DNA from: Corythucha ciliata
Lineage: Eukaryota; Arthropoda; Insecta; Hemiptera; Tingidae
DNA length: 64,000 nt
Assembly (NCBI GenBank): GCA_038030265.1
Contig: CM075940.1
Coordinates: forward strand, 8,680,001-8,744,000
Direction of reading: 5' to 3'
Shown here: one piece after another, positions 17,301 through 30,607 of the stretch
Layout of the letters: each line of letters begins with the position of its first letter
Position numbering within the stretch: the first letter of the stretch is position 1
Program-made: the position numbers and the translations under genes
The notes under the pieces: model-generated
Told to the model about the DNA's origin: nothing
What the model saw: the letters and a program-made list of their open reading frames with translations, nothing else
The model's database searches: none

Positions 17301-20300
17301 CTCTGAAGGGTCGAATTTTTTTTGGCTCCCTGAAATTGAAAGATTTTCCTCTCTTGTTCACTACCATACCGTAGTAATGAAGGAGCGCAGTTTTTGGTGG
17401 GAGCAGTTTTGCGCTTTGAAGTAATTAATTTAGCTCATTTTGCAGTTAAAAAAAAAATCAAACAGCTCCCAAAATCAATCAGTTTCCAAATCAATTCGGT
17501 GGATTTGGGCGACAAGAGCCTAATATCGTCACAATGAGCTCAGAACAAGGACACTGTGAGAGCTCTGTGATCGAGGCCTCTAGTTCAGTAAAATCAGCCT
17601 GCCACCAGGTGCTACGATTCGGCGGACCCTTATACGCTGAGATGAACATTTACGCACCACAATCTTTTGTTATTGAGTTTTATACATTTCAATAAACTTT
17701 TATTTGTACCCGCCCTCCCATAAATACGCCACAGCCATGTCTTAGGGTCTCTCAGAAATATTTCAATTATTCATCGCGAGAATTTAATTATTCATCAAAG
17801 AGCAACGCAATCGGATTACATTCGGCGGCCAATATCTCCAATTCATTCATATTTTGGAGTTCATTTATTCACCTTCTTAAAATTCAAATTACCTCGACTC
17901 CTTACAAGCACTTCAATCGCCGAACATTTGCATTGTTGATTTTCATTTGCAATTCCGAAACCCACCATTCTTAATAATCGTTTCAGTTTATTTTTCCTTA
18001 TATTATTGAGTCTGAGGAAAGGCGGGTTTGAAAGAAAAGGGCTTCTTATCTTTCCCCAGGTATTCCTGAGGGAGTTCAACTCCTTAAAATGTGTCCTCCC
18101 TTGCTATTTGTTTAATTTTGAGTTTGCATCTTCCCTTTGGGAAATTGCAAGGCCCTTGAAATACGGTGGTTGTGAGTGTGGGTGCTTGAGGAGGAAGAGG
18201 AGGGGGTGATTGACCGAAGGGATCTCTAATCAACGCACCGGATAATAAGATAGGCTAGCCTAAGGTGACATGAGATCGTTAATAACTAACTATCTTAACT
18301 CCATCAAGATCCCCCTCCCCTCTGATCATCATAAACACCCTCTTAGAACCTGTTTCGATATTATAACAGCCTCTCAGCTCTTCTAATTGGAGAGATATTT
18401 TATTTCCACGCGATCATTAGGAATTATTTTCGCGAGAAAGCGTGAAGCTTAAAATTAATTAAAAGAGCCCGCCGGGAATAAGACCGGGTAGTTTTAAGGG
18501 CGAAGAAGAATTTCAAGATAAAAGACAAAAGAAAGAATGGGTCACGTTTACTTGAACTAGTAAATTGAGGAGTTGACGGAAGCAAGACGTGTCACTCAGC
18601 TCGAACTTGTGTATGTTACTGCACTTTGTAAGGCAGTGAGAAAGAATAGAGTTTTTAGACAAACTTTTGAGGAGAGCAGTAAAAGCTACGTGGGTTTGAA
18701 GGCTTCCTTTATACTTCCTGCCGTAAACTCGCCTCTAGCTTATCCTTTTCTTGTTATAACGTAACGCCAGTGTTTATATTCATATTTTAATTTTTTAATA
18801 ACGCCCTCTATTAAAATTCATACACCGCCCAATTTATAGGAATTGTTTCAGAGTTTGAAAATATCCATAAAAAATAAAAGACGGTTGCTCAGAAAAAAAA
18901 AAGTTTGTTGTAAATATTAACATTGCGCTAAAAGATGCTATTTTATATTCATTGCCACTACACACACTCTTCACAAGCACATGTGAGTCAAACTTAAATT
19001 ACCCAAAAGAAAATAATTGACCCTGCAAGGGGTGGTTGGCTCGGGGGGTAATTTGTCGCTATGATAAAAACTATGAATTGTCGTAACGAGGGAGAAGTTA
19101 CAAAGTTACAGAATTTAAGGACAAATATAAAAGTTTAAAACGAGAAAACGACTGGCTATTGTACCAGTATGACCATTAGATTCTGGTTTCGTTATACGTC
19201 TAAAACTTTTCCGTCCCCTCTTTGCAGTTAATAAAAGTTATGAATCCTCCTCCTCGAAATCATCCAAAACCCGAGCATATTGCTGAGCTTAATATTCCTT
19301 AAATATGATTATCATCAGAATGAACACATTTGAAAAGTTATCGCCCTTCCTTGGCAGTAAAAAAATATAGAAAGCTTCAGAAAAAAAAGTTTTTAATTCA
19401 GAAAAACCCTCCCTCCGAAGATGAGGGAATAAAAATCTATGGGCTAAGTTATTCCTTCGGGACCGACTTTATGAAGGGAGCGAAGAGGTGGGGGTGGCTT
19501 CTTCCGAGCGAGAGTTAATTAGTAAATGTATCTCAAGGATCCTTTATGACTATTTGTAACCGTTCAATTAGCGCATTAATGGCGAAGGCACCCACCTTCA
19601 TCTTCTTGAGTATATTTTGCTTTCCCTCTTTCAACGTCTTGACAACCCTTTTTTTTTTTTTTTTTTTAAAAAAAAGAAAACACTTTTAATACACTGCCGA
19701 GGAGCCCCGCCCGCCCACCCGACCACGAGACCCCACTCTTTAATTAATTATTAACGGATAAAGCGTGAATCTTGACTGGAATTGTTTGCTTCGAGGATTC
19801 ATTGATGGGAAGGGTGGCGTGGGTAGTTGGTTTATTTAATTTCAAAAGTCATGAAGAAACTTTTTCTTTTTTTTTTTATCTTTTGATTCTGATCAAATTC
19901 CTGGATTTTTGAGTTTCATTTCACGCGACGGATAAACTGTTTTTGACGGTGGGGCGAACTAAAGAGCGACACACGAGGCCGGGACCAACAACGAGTGCAA
20001 CGAGTGTACTTAGTAAATACAGTTAATTTTCCTGAAAAATGGCTTTAGGGCTATTTCTTAGATTACGTGCAGTTAGCGCGCAATGAAAAAATCGTGCCTT
20101 TAGCGCGCACTACCTGGGAGGACAGCCTTGTCAAAGTTAATCCTATAATATACTAATTGATTTTTTGGGCTCGTCTCACATGCCTATACTTCTTCTTAGT
20201 CATTTTTTTTTTCTTGTTTTCCTTCTTCTTACTTTCTCAGCTTGCCATCATCCACAGGAACAAGCCCGAAATTCGAAATATGTATGCCTACCAACTAATT

Positions 20301-20460
20301 TAGATCTGAGTTTATTCATTTGAAAATAGGTTTTAAAAAACGGCGAGGCAGTTTCTTCTGTGGATTTAGCTTTGACTGAAAACTCATAAACGTATAAGTC
20401 CAGCCCCCCCTATTTTGTAACTCTTAAGGCGCCTTTACATGCAAGCTTTGAAAAGCTGAG
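17301..20460. other. Unique AT-rich DNA, no gene seen
   Basis: No recognisable coding domain, tRNA or long repeat. Short homopolymers (a 22-T run at about 19650) and several small open frames without domains are present. Confidence 0.5.
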
Positions 20461-20462
20461 CT

Positions 20463-21300
20463 GTGGGCTTTCAACCAATCAGTTTTCCGGGACAAAAGTC
20501 ATTGACGGTTCCCGGAACAAAATTGACAGTTCCAAGGACGAAATCGAAAGTTTCGAGGACGGAATCGACAGTTTTCAGGACTATATTGACCGTTTTGAAC
20601 GACAACTTTTACTGTTTTGTATTACCTGTTGGTGTTACAATAGGGAGGGGGGAATGACCCAGGCGGAGGCTTTCGCCATATTGCGACAGTTTTGACTAAC
20701 GAAATTGACATTTCCCGGACGAAATTGACATTTTTAATGACGAATTTGACTGTTCAGAACGAAGAAATTGACATTCACAGGACGAAATTCATAGTTTCGA
20801 AATTTTGAAGTTTATATGACGAAAATGACAGTTCTAAGAAAGAAATTGACCGTATCAAGGACGATATTTAAAGTTTACATGACGAAATTGACATTTATAA
20901 GTCGAAATTGACAGTTTTAAGGATGAAATTGGCAGTTTGAAGGACGATATTGACAGCATTGAACGACAAAATTGACATTATAGCACGAAATTGACCGTTT
21001 TGAACGACAACTTTTACTGTTTTTAAATGACGAAATTGACAGTTCTGAATGACAAAATTGACATTTCTTTGGACGAAAATTACATTTTTAAGGACGAATT
21101 TGACAGTTCAGAACGGTGAAATTGACATTCATTAGGACCAAGTTGACCGTTTCGAAATCTAAAGTTTATATGACGAAGTTGACAGTTCCAAGGAGGAAAT
21201 AGACAATTTTTACGCCGAAATTGACTGTCTTGAATGACGAAGTTGATAGTTCCAGGACAAAATTGACAGCCCAAGAACGAATTTGACAGTCAGTTTCTAG
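20463..21300 (+). repeat. F2 degenerate ~21-bp repeats
   Basis: About 35-40 loose copies of GACGAAATTGACAGTTTTAAG follow each other, usually 20-24 bp apart. Constant words are ACGAAATTGACA and GTTT; the second half varies (CCAAG, TCGAG, AAGG). One or two more copies lie at 21405-21440. A 64-aa frame at 20463-20657 simply reads the repeat as TVPGTKLTVPRTK and is not a gene. Confidence 0.9.
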
Positions 21301-21489
21301 TACGCGACTATTTCCGGTGAAAGGTTCTTAAAAATCCTTAGAAATCACGGTTTGGGGTCTTTTGTTATGTGTGAGGAAATAGAAGACAGTTTCCAAGTCA
21401 CAAGTATGTCAGTTCCTGGGGCGAAATTGACAGGTTAAAGGGCGAACATCTTCTAGAGGGAGAGTGGATCCTTTTTCGGTCCAGTTTCG

Positions 21490-23335
21490 ACTCCATTTTA
21501 ACCGTGAGTTCGCAGATTTTTTCATGTTGATTCGCGAAAATAATGTTTTTCACCATTTTAAGCTGAAAATGAGTGCCTTTTGTCAACTTTAGGCGGGAAT
21601 TACGCTTTTACTCCATTTTAGCAGCAAATGAGCGCTTATCTCAATTATTACCGGGAAATGAAAATACTTTTCTCAGTTACAGTCGCGAATTATTTCTCAA
21701 ATTTAGGCGAAAATCACCGCTTTAACTCAATTTTAGCAGTTAATTCACGAATTCTCTTTTTTTTAATCCGCGAATTAGCGTTTTTATCAATTTTCGGTAC
21801 GAGTGAGCGTTTCATCCTAATTTTAATTAGCGTTTTTTTTTTTTTTTTTCAATTTTAGCAGCAATTTATTTTCCTGGTTTCAGCCGCGAAGTACCTATCA
21901 CTTTTATTCAATTTTTGGCCTCGGGGAATCAACGACTTTTCTCAGATTGATGTTTAAATTAATTTTAGCTAGGAATGAGTGCTTTTTGATAACCTTAGCC
22001 GATTTTACGCATTTTTTCCATTTTAGCCGTGAATTTCGGGGTTTTTTCTCAAACTGTCCGTGAGTTATCATATTTTCTAAAATGTTAGCCGTGAATTAGC
22101 GCTTAATTTTAGGAGCGACCAACCTGTTGAGTGATTCTCATCGCGGTTTTTTCTCACTTTTATTGCCTCAAATTAGCGGTTCTTTCTCAAGTATGGCCGT
22201 GATTTCGCGTTTTTCAGAATTTTGAGCCGCAAAATTCGTGATTTTGTCGTATTTTGCTATAGGGATTAGCGCTTTTCTCTGCATCAGCCGCGAATACTAG
22301 TACTTTTACTAAAATTTTTGTCACGTACTTGGCCATAGATCAGCACACTTGCACGCTTTCTCAATTTTAGCCTCGAATTATTGGTCTAAAAAAATTATGG
22401 TTTGCGCATTTTCTTTATTTTAGTAGCGAATATGCCTTCAGATACCTGGCCGTGCTGGTTGCCTTAAGAATCGGTGTATTTTCCTTAATTTTAGAGGCAA
22501 ATGAGCTCTTTTTCTTCATATTATCCGCGAATCAGTTCTTTAAAACCAGAAATTTAAGTTATTAGTGAAAGTTAGTCACGAAGTTGCCTCTAGAAACCAT
22601 TAATTGGCGTTTTTAAAAATAATAGCTGAGCCTGCTGAGCGATTCATCGCAGCTTTTTCTCAATGTTATAGCCGTGAATTAGCGATAAATCTCGATTTTA
22701 GCCACATTTTCGCATTTTATCTGCTTTAGCCGCCAATAATTGGCTTTTTCCTTAATTTTAGCCCTGAATGAGTGATTTTTTTTTGTCAATTTCAGATGTT
22801 TATAAACAATTTTTTTAATTTTAGCCGTGATTTAACGTTTTTCCTGATTGTGCCAGCGAATTTGCGTTTTCCTTAATTTCAGCCTTGAATCAGTGATATT
22901 TTGTCAATTTAGTTGTTTATTAGCGTTTTTCTACGCTTTATCCACTAATTTATTCGCAAATTAGCCGTTTTTCTCAATATTAGCCGCGAAACAACTCTTT
23001 CAAACCAAAAATGTCAGTTAGTAGCAAAGTTTAGTCACGAAGTTGCCTCGAGAAACCACTAATTGGCTTTTTTCAATATAAGGTGAGCGTGCTTGAAGTG
23101 ACTAACCGCTGCTTTTTCTCAGTCTTATTGCCTCGAATCAGCGATTTTTCTTAATTTTGGCCACGAATAAGCGATTTTCTTTGTTTTAGCCGCGAATTAA
23201 CGTTTTCTCAATTTTAGCTGTGAACGGGCGTTTTCGTTAATTTTAGCTGTGAATTAGTGATTTTTATCAATTGTAGCTGTTTTTTAAAGCGTTTTTCGTA
23301 ATGTAATCGCTAATTGGCGTTTTACTCTGTTATAG
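21490..23335 (+). repeat. F1 degenerate repeats, second large cluster
   Basis: Same words and same strand as 14.9-17.0 kb: GCCGCGAATTAGCG, TTTTTCTCAATTTTAGC. Within it, phrases such as GTCACGAAGTTGCCTCNAGAAACCA recur (near 22580, 23030), so longer units were sometimes copied. Ends close to 23335. Confidence 0.85.
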
Positions 23336-23589
23336 ACACCGGTTTATTTCATTGCGCGCTAAAAGCACGCGCGCTAACAGCACGACACCTATTTCTCAGG
23401 CGTATTTGTACCATCATTTGTAGGGAGTATCGATTTGAAAATCAATTAGTGCCTCTGGCTGTAGTCCCACACCACCCCAAGAGAACGCAGGAAGAATTTA
23501 TCGTCTTATTAAGAGTCAAAATATGTATAATGATCTTTTTTGGAGACTCCACCCCGTGAAATTGTTGTTGTTTTTTTTTTTTTAGTAAG

Positions 23590-23715
23590 TTTACGTCACG
23601 ATAATGATTTCTGGAAACGCTAAATCCATCGAATTTGATTTTTCAAGCAGCCAGGCCCGTCAAATTGATTTTTTGAAGAGCCAAATCCACCAAATTTGAT
23701 TCTTTAACAGCATGA
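23590..23715. repeat. F6 degenerate repeats
   Basis: Three to four loose copies of AAATCCACCAAATTTGATTTTT with spacers of about 35 bp. Related words occur at 30.07, 31.54-32.0, 37.15-37.3 and 51.4-51.5 kb. Confidence 0.55.
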
Positions 23716-23758
23716 AAACTCACTATAGCGTGTACTAACGTAACGTAAGTATGGTGGC

Positions 23759-24366
23759 ATGCCCGGGTGCTTGACAGCACATGCCCTAAACCGGCTCAGG
23801 GAGGAACTAGCGACGCCTTCACGAGATTCTACTGTGGTTCTCTTCTTGGACATATCAGGAGCATTTAACGAGCTATGGCAGCCGGCTATCCTAACTGCCC
23901 TGCGCGAAACGAGAATCCCATCCAACTTGTATCGCCTCCTTTGTAGCTACTTCACTGGCAGAACTGCATACTGCAATGGCGCAACCTACCCTATCACCGC
24001 AGGATGTCTCCAAGGAGCGGTCCTCGCCTGCGCCCTTTGGGCTTTAACTTTCAGTGAACCACTGCGACGCCTCACGAATCTTAATTTCCAAACAATCGCG
24101 TATGTTGATGACTTGACTATCATCATTAGAGCCACCGATAATGATCACCTCTGTGTCCGAGTCTTTGAAGCCTGGAAGTGCGTAGAACAATGGTGTGATT
24201 GAACGCACCTGCGGTTCGCAATCTCCAAAACACAAACATTCGTCGCTCGGCGCCGAATACTCACCAACCACATATTAATTCGAGACGGGAGAACTCTCCT
24301 CCTGACCAAAAAGCCAGTTTACCTTGACGTAATCCTTGACCGCAGTTTCACAGCTTTGCCACATCT
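23759..24366 (+). pseudogene. LINE reverse transcriptase fragment, R1-like
   Basis: Motif A is VVLFLDISGAFNELWQ, motif B TAGCLQGAVLACALWAL (Leu where Pro is usual, CLQG for CPQG) and motif C QTIAYVDDLTIII with both catalytic Asp present. A premature TGA sits at 24200-24202; coding continues after it in the same frame (FAISKTQTFVARRR, then VYLDVILDR, the motif 7 region). It would perform target-primed reverse transcription; it cannot be made now. Confidence 0.82.
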
Positions 24367-24372
24367 CCAAAT

Positions 24373-25210
24373 GTGAGGGGAGCGAGTTCTACCGCTTCGT
24401 CGTTTCCTTCGTGGACTTTCCGGGCCAGGATGGGGGGGGGGGAATCTCTATCCTCAAGACTCGTATATTACCAGCAGGTACTGGTTCCACGCATCCTTTA
24501 TGGGTGTATTGCATGGTGGCCCCGTGCTAGTCAGCGTTCTAGAAACAAGATTCTCACGATTCAGCGTCTGATACTACTGCAGGTGCTTAAAGCAAAACAT
24601 GCCATGTTCTGGCTGGCGTCCCCCCCATAGACATTGATCTTGATGATAGCCTTGCGATCCAACTTAAACGCCTGAATTCGGATCTTCCACGGTCAGACTG
24701 GATTATGGCAGTTCCTGATGAGCAGGATTTTACCTTGTACCATCGGGCTGTAAGGCGTGCCTTCATTGCACAGTGGCAACAACGATGGGACCAAAACAAC
24801 ACCGGACGTCATGTACATAATATTATTCCCTCGATTCAGCAGCGCATGCGTATGCCTGACCTACGCCTACTATCCTACCCTGCGATCCAGCTCCTCACTG
24901 GACACGGTAGCTTTAACGGCAAACTCCACTTCTATCGGAGGAAGAGACTCGCCGGATTGCCCATGTGGCCACCGAGAGGTTACCGCAGCCCATGTCCTAT
25001 AGAGCTGTCCAAATTACACGGATCTCAACGTCATCTGGAATCAACCTCGATTACCACACCATTTATTTACCTCTTGAGCAGCTGTTCAGCGGTTTAACGG
25101 ATTTGCTAGGGGATGGTATCATGGAAGAGGTCTCGGGGCAACCATGGCCCACACTAATATCCCGCTTGCATCAACTTCCTGATTCGGCCTTCTATGCCGA
25201 GTTGGATTGA
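24373..25210 (+). pseudogene. LINE region after RT, with several frameshifts
   Basis: Segments in three frames follow each other: VLVPRILYGCIAWWPRASQR (24373-24630), a segment with IQLKRLNSDLPRSDW (from 24627), LLTGHGSFNGKLHFYRRKRL (to about 24960), and CPCGHREVTAAHVL (about 24957-25002), the Cys/His cluster that R1- and Jockey-type LINEs carry near the C-terminus. A last frame runs to 25210. Order and motifs fit the family. Confidence 0.75.
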
Positions 25211-25640
25211 TGTTGCGGGTAAACCACGAGCAATCTCTGACCCCTCTGACCCCACTGATATCCTTCTGACCTCCCCGGCACATTCGTCCCAATCCCCAAC
25301 ACACCTGACTGCTCCAGTTCACTGTCAACTTCCCGGCTGGTCCCTCACGTCCGACCGGGTTGATGGTGCTGGTAAATCCCCGCAGCCAAGCGGATGCACC
25401 CCGTACTTCATGTTACTTGCACCTTCATGGCTCCCCACCGCCACACGGTCTCAACCGGGACGTGATCATTTTGGCCGGTGGGTGCGGCTGACGGGGAGTT
25501 GAAGTACGGGCTAACAGACATTGCACGTGTCGGGCCACTTCCCGATCGTACAAATAGTACGGCTAGACAATAAACTCCAAGGAGTTTCAGTCAGGCCCGA
25601 GAAGAAGACACATGTCTGCGGTGATGTTCCATTGTAGGTA

Positions 25641-25914
25641 CTTGCCACTCGATTTTACACTTTGAAGACTAAACAAGTCACAGTTCAGGAATGTCCTTGC
25701 CGCGAAAGAAATATCCACTAGGATAAGAAGACTTCCGGTATACCTTAATGACTACGCCTCCTAATGAATTCAGCGGGGGCGAATGTGATGATTATATCCC
25801 CATTAATTATTGTCACCTATATGTCAATTTGTTGAGAATCATTCGGTGTCTGAACTTTGATTGATAAATCCTTATGAAAGGTCTTAATTTACAACTGACT
25901 TGGCCCAAGTTCAA
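25641..25914. other. Unique spacer
   Basis: No coding or repeat signal seen. Confidence 0.4.
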
Positions 25915-26125
25915 CACATTAGCGTTTTTTCTAAATTTTACAAGTTAAAAATCTTTTTTACACCACGAATCAGCGGGGTTTCCTCAATTTTGGTCTGGAA
26001 GTTGCATCGACGATCGCTTTTTTGTAGTTTTGGTTAAGAATATCAGCGTTTTTTCCTACCGTTTAGCCCCGTACTTACCCCTATTGAACAGCATAAATTA
26101 CTGCGGCTACTCAGAGAAGCGCTTT
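25915..26125 (+). repeat. F1 degenerate repeats, short cluster
   Basis: Words ATTAGCGTTTTTTC, GAATCAGCGGGGTTTCCTCA and ATCAGCGTTTTTTCC at about 30-45 bp intervals match the F1 family. Confidence 0.7.
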
Positions 26126-26570
26126 CTTTGCTGATTCAGCCAAACAATTCGCGGAGCACCGGCTACGTTCTACTCTCGATTCGCGAGGTTCTCAAAGCCC
26201 CCTCTCTCCAACCATCCCACAAAACGCTCTTCGACTGTCCTAGGCAACAGTTTTCGAAGTTAAACGTCCGCCGGTATCGACTCAAAATCACTCGTCCTGG
26301 ATTGAACTGTCGACATGTTTTAACGTTTAACTGCGGGACGAACCATAAACTGGACCTCAGCACCCCCCCCCCCCGCTTCGTTCTACACCGTAGCGTAAAC
26401 GTTTTTATCACGCTTATCGTCAACTTTAAAGAGCTCCGAGTCAATATTGACAGTGTCGTCTTTCGGGCTTCCACCGTTAAGCCCCGTCGATTAGCGTCGT
26501 CACTCCGATTGGCTCCCCTCTCAGAGTAGTGTAGAGGCAATGAGCTTGTATGTGGCGTCTCTTTCATTTT
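26126..26570. other. GC-richer island with open frames on both strands
   Basis: A 445-bp block stands out by composition. The plus strand is open for 133 codons (26128-26529) and the minus strand for 134 (26163-26567), both through a 12-C run. I recognise no domain in either; two opposed open frames usually reflect composition, not genes. It might be a transposon fragment. Confidence 0.3.
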
Positions 26571-29280
26571 AATCGCCCTTCAACACGTTGAATAAAAAAT
26601 AACGTTTTACCACGCTCTGAGACTTTAAACAACGATCGTTTCATTGGAATAGAGTTAATACTTTTTTTTTAGCTCTTCCGAACAGTTGAACTGTAGCTTT
26701 TGATGTGTGTGGAGGGGGAGGGGAGGGAAAACCTCCGATGGAGGTGAAAAACCTAATCTGTGGCGAAATGAAAGGAGTGTGCGGTACAATATAATCCTGG
26801 GGAAAAGGCACGGACAAGAAGATATTGGGCTCAAAAATTATTAATGAGTCGAGATAAATTCAGCAGGTTATAGGGGGGAAAGACAATGCTACTGGAGGCA
26901 CGGTAAAAACATAAATAACAGCAACGAAGGAAGGAGAGTTTCGTAGTGAGAGTGGGAAAAGCTCGAGTAAAAGGGGGATGAAGAAGAAAGAGGGTGTGAG
27001 CGGAGAAAGAGGATGGAGAACATAAAATATCTGTAGGGGGTTTTCTGCCTTCTCCACCCTCTGATACGCAGACAAAAAAAATATCACCACAGGTTTTTGA
27101 TTATTCCAAAGCATAAAAAGGGTTGAAACAAAGATAACGGATGTGACATATACGGACGGGGGATCAGCCTGGAAAAGGGGGGAAAATGGCAAAAGACAAA
27201 AGGAATTATAGGAAATTCAGCACGAAAAGGGGGAGAAATGAAGGGGGCCATCTTGATACCTACGCCAAGGGAATAGCACAACTTGATTAACTTGCCCTCA
27301 ACATCTTACAGGATTTTCTTTCGTTTGCCTTAAATTAACTAGTCCCACCCCCTTCCCAACACAGTTAATAAGCGTATTCTTACTCATCGAAGGCCTTCAT
27401 CAAGCGACTTCATACGCGGCCGGATTAAATCACCTCCCTTCCACACTCCACTTACCCATTTTTTATGCACATATCAAGTCTCCGGCTATTAAAAAGGCGT
27501 CGAAGATAAATTAATAATTAAAAAGGGAGGAAAATGAGGTAGGCCGTCTTAAAAAAAAAATCTAGTTAAAATTCACGGCTCTAAAAATAGTTTTTATAGT
27601 TTCTCCCTATCGGCGACAACACCCCCCCCCCCCCATGATGTCATCAAGAGGGAATCAACACCACGGTTACGACGATTTTCTTGTTGTTTAAAAATTTTCC
27701 TCTTTTTTTTCAGCGGGGTGAGAGACACTTTTAAATTATTAATCTCAAAAAGGGGGAGAAAAAGGAGAAAAAGATGTATTGCAGAAGGGGAAAAAGATGC
27801 GAGTGCGGTCGACAATGTTTTATATGAGGCCAGAGTTGCAAGTTCTGCAAAAGGCGAAATAAGAGGCAAGTGACGAGGCTTAAAATTAATTTATTAATAA
27901 CAGTTCCTCAGTGTTAATGAAATATATTAGAATGAAAGATAAAACAAAGAGAAGAGGCTGTGGGAAAGGTGAGGAAAGATTAAAGGGAGCGCTGTGGTGG
28001 ACAGAGTGACACTTTCCTTCTAAGTTAATATTCAAAAGAGAAGGGTAGCCCGTATTAAAATTAGCCAATCCCTACACGTAAGGGAAAGGCGCAGAGAAAG
28101 GGTTAAAAATTTGATAAGGACCATAGGGAGCTGTGTCTGTGAGGGGGGGGGGATAGGTCTGAGTCAGAGGAGTCCTGCGCGAGTGTGCATGTGTGTGTCG
28201 TGCGTGAGCGTAGAGCTCTGGAATATTTAGAACGAAGGCTGCCCATTAAGCAAAGTGTCATTCCTTCCCTCTATTGACTTTTACTGCGTCCCGTCCCGTC
28301 CCTTCCTCACCACCACACCACCATCGTCCAAAGTCCTCTCTTTCGTTCGCCATCCGACTCTCTCACTTTACATCTCCTTCTCACTCCAGAGATATTTGAA
28401 TCTTTAATCCATCCAACCCTTTCACCAAGGCCCTCCCTTAGTTTGAAAGCTTATTCAAATCACCCTGAAATATCGTGTTTCTTTTTTGCCTTTTAATAGC
28501 CAAGGCTTTAATTATTGAATTACAGTCGATAATGCAGCATTCAACCTTAAAAAAAACACATGCTGCCTCCCACTCAACTTGATTACAAACAATCTCCAGC
28601 GATATCCCCAAAGAAGCATCCTGAATAGCTTCCCAGTTCATACGTCTGGAATAAAATCCATTCAATTTCTCAACAATAAAATAATGGCGTGAGGTAGAAA
28701 ATGTTGAACGAAGGGAGAGTGAGAGAGGGGATTTTGATGAATCATAGATCATTGAGGGTTCTCTTCTCATCGATTAGATTTCGCATTTCTTTTCATTCCT
28801 CCACCCTGAGTCAATCCCTTATTAATCCTCCGGTGACTAATAAATATGCTCAAGCGATTGCATTAAGGGTAGAGCAACGCAGAAAAAAAAACCGACAAAG
28901 AGCTTTAGGGGGCCAAAGCATTGTTTTTAAGATTAATAGAGATAATAAAAGTGGTTCGTTCGATTACTCAAATTTTCTACGCATATCCCCCCCCCCTTAT
29001 GACGAAATTTACCCCAAGGAGTTTCACAAATCGACATTGAAAGGAATACCAAATCCTCCATACCCTCAAGACTTAGAAACATTGAGAACAATTGCCTAAC
29101 CTTCATGGCTACGTCCATGTATAATGGCAAGTGTGTCAGTGTGGCAATCAGGAGAGAAAAGGCTGGGAGTAAAGAGGAGGGAGGGATGCATCAATTTCAA
29201 TAGTGCGAAGAAAAGTTGAAAAGAATGGAGCTTTTGTATTCTCCGCCGTCGGCGACCGTTCAACGTGTTTTCCCTGCCCT
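26571..29280. other. Unique AT-rich DNA, no gene seen
   Basis: No recognisable domain, RNA or repeat, apart from G/C homopolymers near 27.62, 28.14 and 28.99 kb and one copy of a dispersed 50-bp motif (29058-29108). Confidence 0.5.
29058..29108 (+). repeat. Dispersed ~50-bp motif, copy 1
   Basis: Begins CCATACCCTCAAGACTT and goes on with ..AAACATTGAG..ATTGCCTAACCTTCATGG. Related copies at 32382 and 60695. Confidence 0.7.
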
Positions 29281-29905
29281 CTTTTAGCCACGTGTTGATG
29301 TTCTCAGCCATGAAGCTCCCCCCAGAAACCACGAATTGGCGTTTTCTCAATCTCTCTAGCCGCGAATTCGCGTTTTTCCCAAATTTTTAGCCGTGAACTA
29401 GCCCTTTTTCTCAATTTCAGCAGTGAATTGGTGATTTTTAGCCCTTTTCATTGTAGTGTTTTTCTCAATTTTGGCCGTGAATTAGCGTTTTTTTCACTTT
29501 AAGCCATTAATTAACGCTTTTTCTTTGTTTTGGCCACAAAGTTGACTCCAGAAACTACCAATCAGCGTTTTCTCAATTTTAACTGGCGAAAGATAGCTTT
29601 TTCTTTATTTTAGCTGCGAATTAGCGAATTTATTCACTCTAAGACATTAATTAGCACTTTTTTGAACTTTTAGCAGCGTACATGCCCCCAGAACGGATTA
29701 TTAGCGAGCCTTTTCAATTTTAGCCGCCCAAAACCTACGGAAATAGGGGAATATGGCGTATTTTCTCGATATTTCAGTCACGAAGTTGCCTCCAGAAGTA
29801 AAAAATTAGTATTTTTCTCTTTTTGAGCGTCAAATGAGGGATTTTTCTTAAATTTTAGCCACGTGAGGACGTACAGAAATTGGGCATTAGCGATTTTCAT
29901 CAATT
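29281..29905 (+). repeat. F1 degenerate repeats
   Basis: Loose copies of GCCGCGAATTCGCGTTTTTC, GTGAATTAGCGTTTTTTTCA and similar at about 30-bp spacing. It includes the same ACGAAGTTGCCTCCAGAA phrase seen at 22.6 and 55.4 kb. Confidence 0.8.
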
Positions 29906-30607
29906 TCAAAGACGGTGACTTTCTTTGTAAGAACAGGCACATGGTCCTCGGATAGCATTACCCATGAACATGAAACGACAAGGTAAAACGTTTAATTTTT
30001 GGGTGCTGACAAGGCCTTTGTAGAGGAGTTTCCGAAAAAAAAAAATGGCCCTGAAAATCGCGCACTCGTCACCCCTCTTCAACGCATTCGTGAAATCCAC
30101 CAAATTGCGTGGTTTCAAGGGTGAGACATTTCAGTTTTCGGCCATGCTCGATTGCTCGTGTATGACTTGCTCCGAGCCGAGGAAAAGGTGCCGGAAATGA
30201 AATTCCCAATTTCTGGGTGAAACATCCGTGAAATTGAATGTTTCTGGCCGTGTTCTGTGCGTTTTTGGAATCGTGGAAGTGTGAGGTTGGGTGTGATGGG
30301 GGTGGTGAGGGGTTAAATTGTCTATTTCAGCTTTATTGGATCGATAATACAAACAAATCATGAGAGAGGCCAATTGGTGGGTAAGCGTAGTCCGTTGCTG
30401 GCAAATGATTTCGGGAGGACGAGAGAGCTCTGTGACTGGATGGGCAACTGTGTTTCGGTGGGAGGGGGTAGGGGTAATGGATTAGAAAAACAGGCTTGAC
30501 GCTGCCGGCCGGCCTGTCGAGAGGAGGGTGCTGGGACACTGGGTCCGCCCCCCCCCCTATCCACCGGCCTGGCTTGGATTTCGGAATCAAGAAAGGGGGA
30601 AAAAAGA
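29906..30607. other. Unique DNA, no gene seen
   Basis: Open frames on the minus strand (30333-30590, 30358-30669) have no recognisable domain and run into the neighbouring repeat. One F6-like word lies at about 30090-30110. Confidence 0.4.

Larger units (their letters stand above)
23740..25640 (+). mobile_element. Dead R1/Jockey-like LINE, 5'-truncated
   Basis: The plus strand carries the second half of an RT, the region after RT and a 3' UTR. The endonuclease and first RT motifs are missing, so it is truncated at about 23740. The coding sequence is split by one stop (24200-24202) and at least four frameshifts (near 24370, 24620, 24900 and 25000). An AATAAA lies at about 25569 and no A-tail is seen, so the exact 3' end is uncertain. 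It is much more decayed than the LINE at 39-43 kb. Confidence 0.8.

Noticed and set aside
20463..20657. 64-codon frame with a repetitive TVPGTK/TVPRTK protein
   Set aside because: It is a reading of the F2 tandem repeat; the frame breaks as soon as the period shifts.
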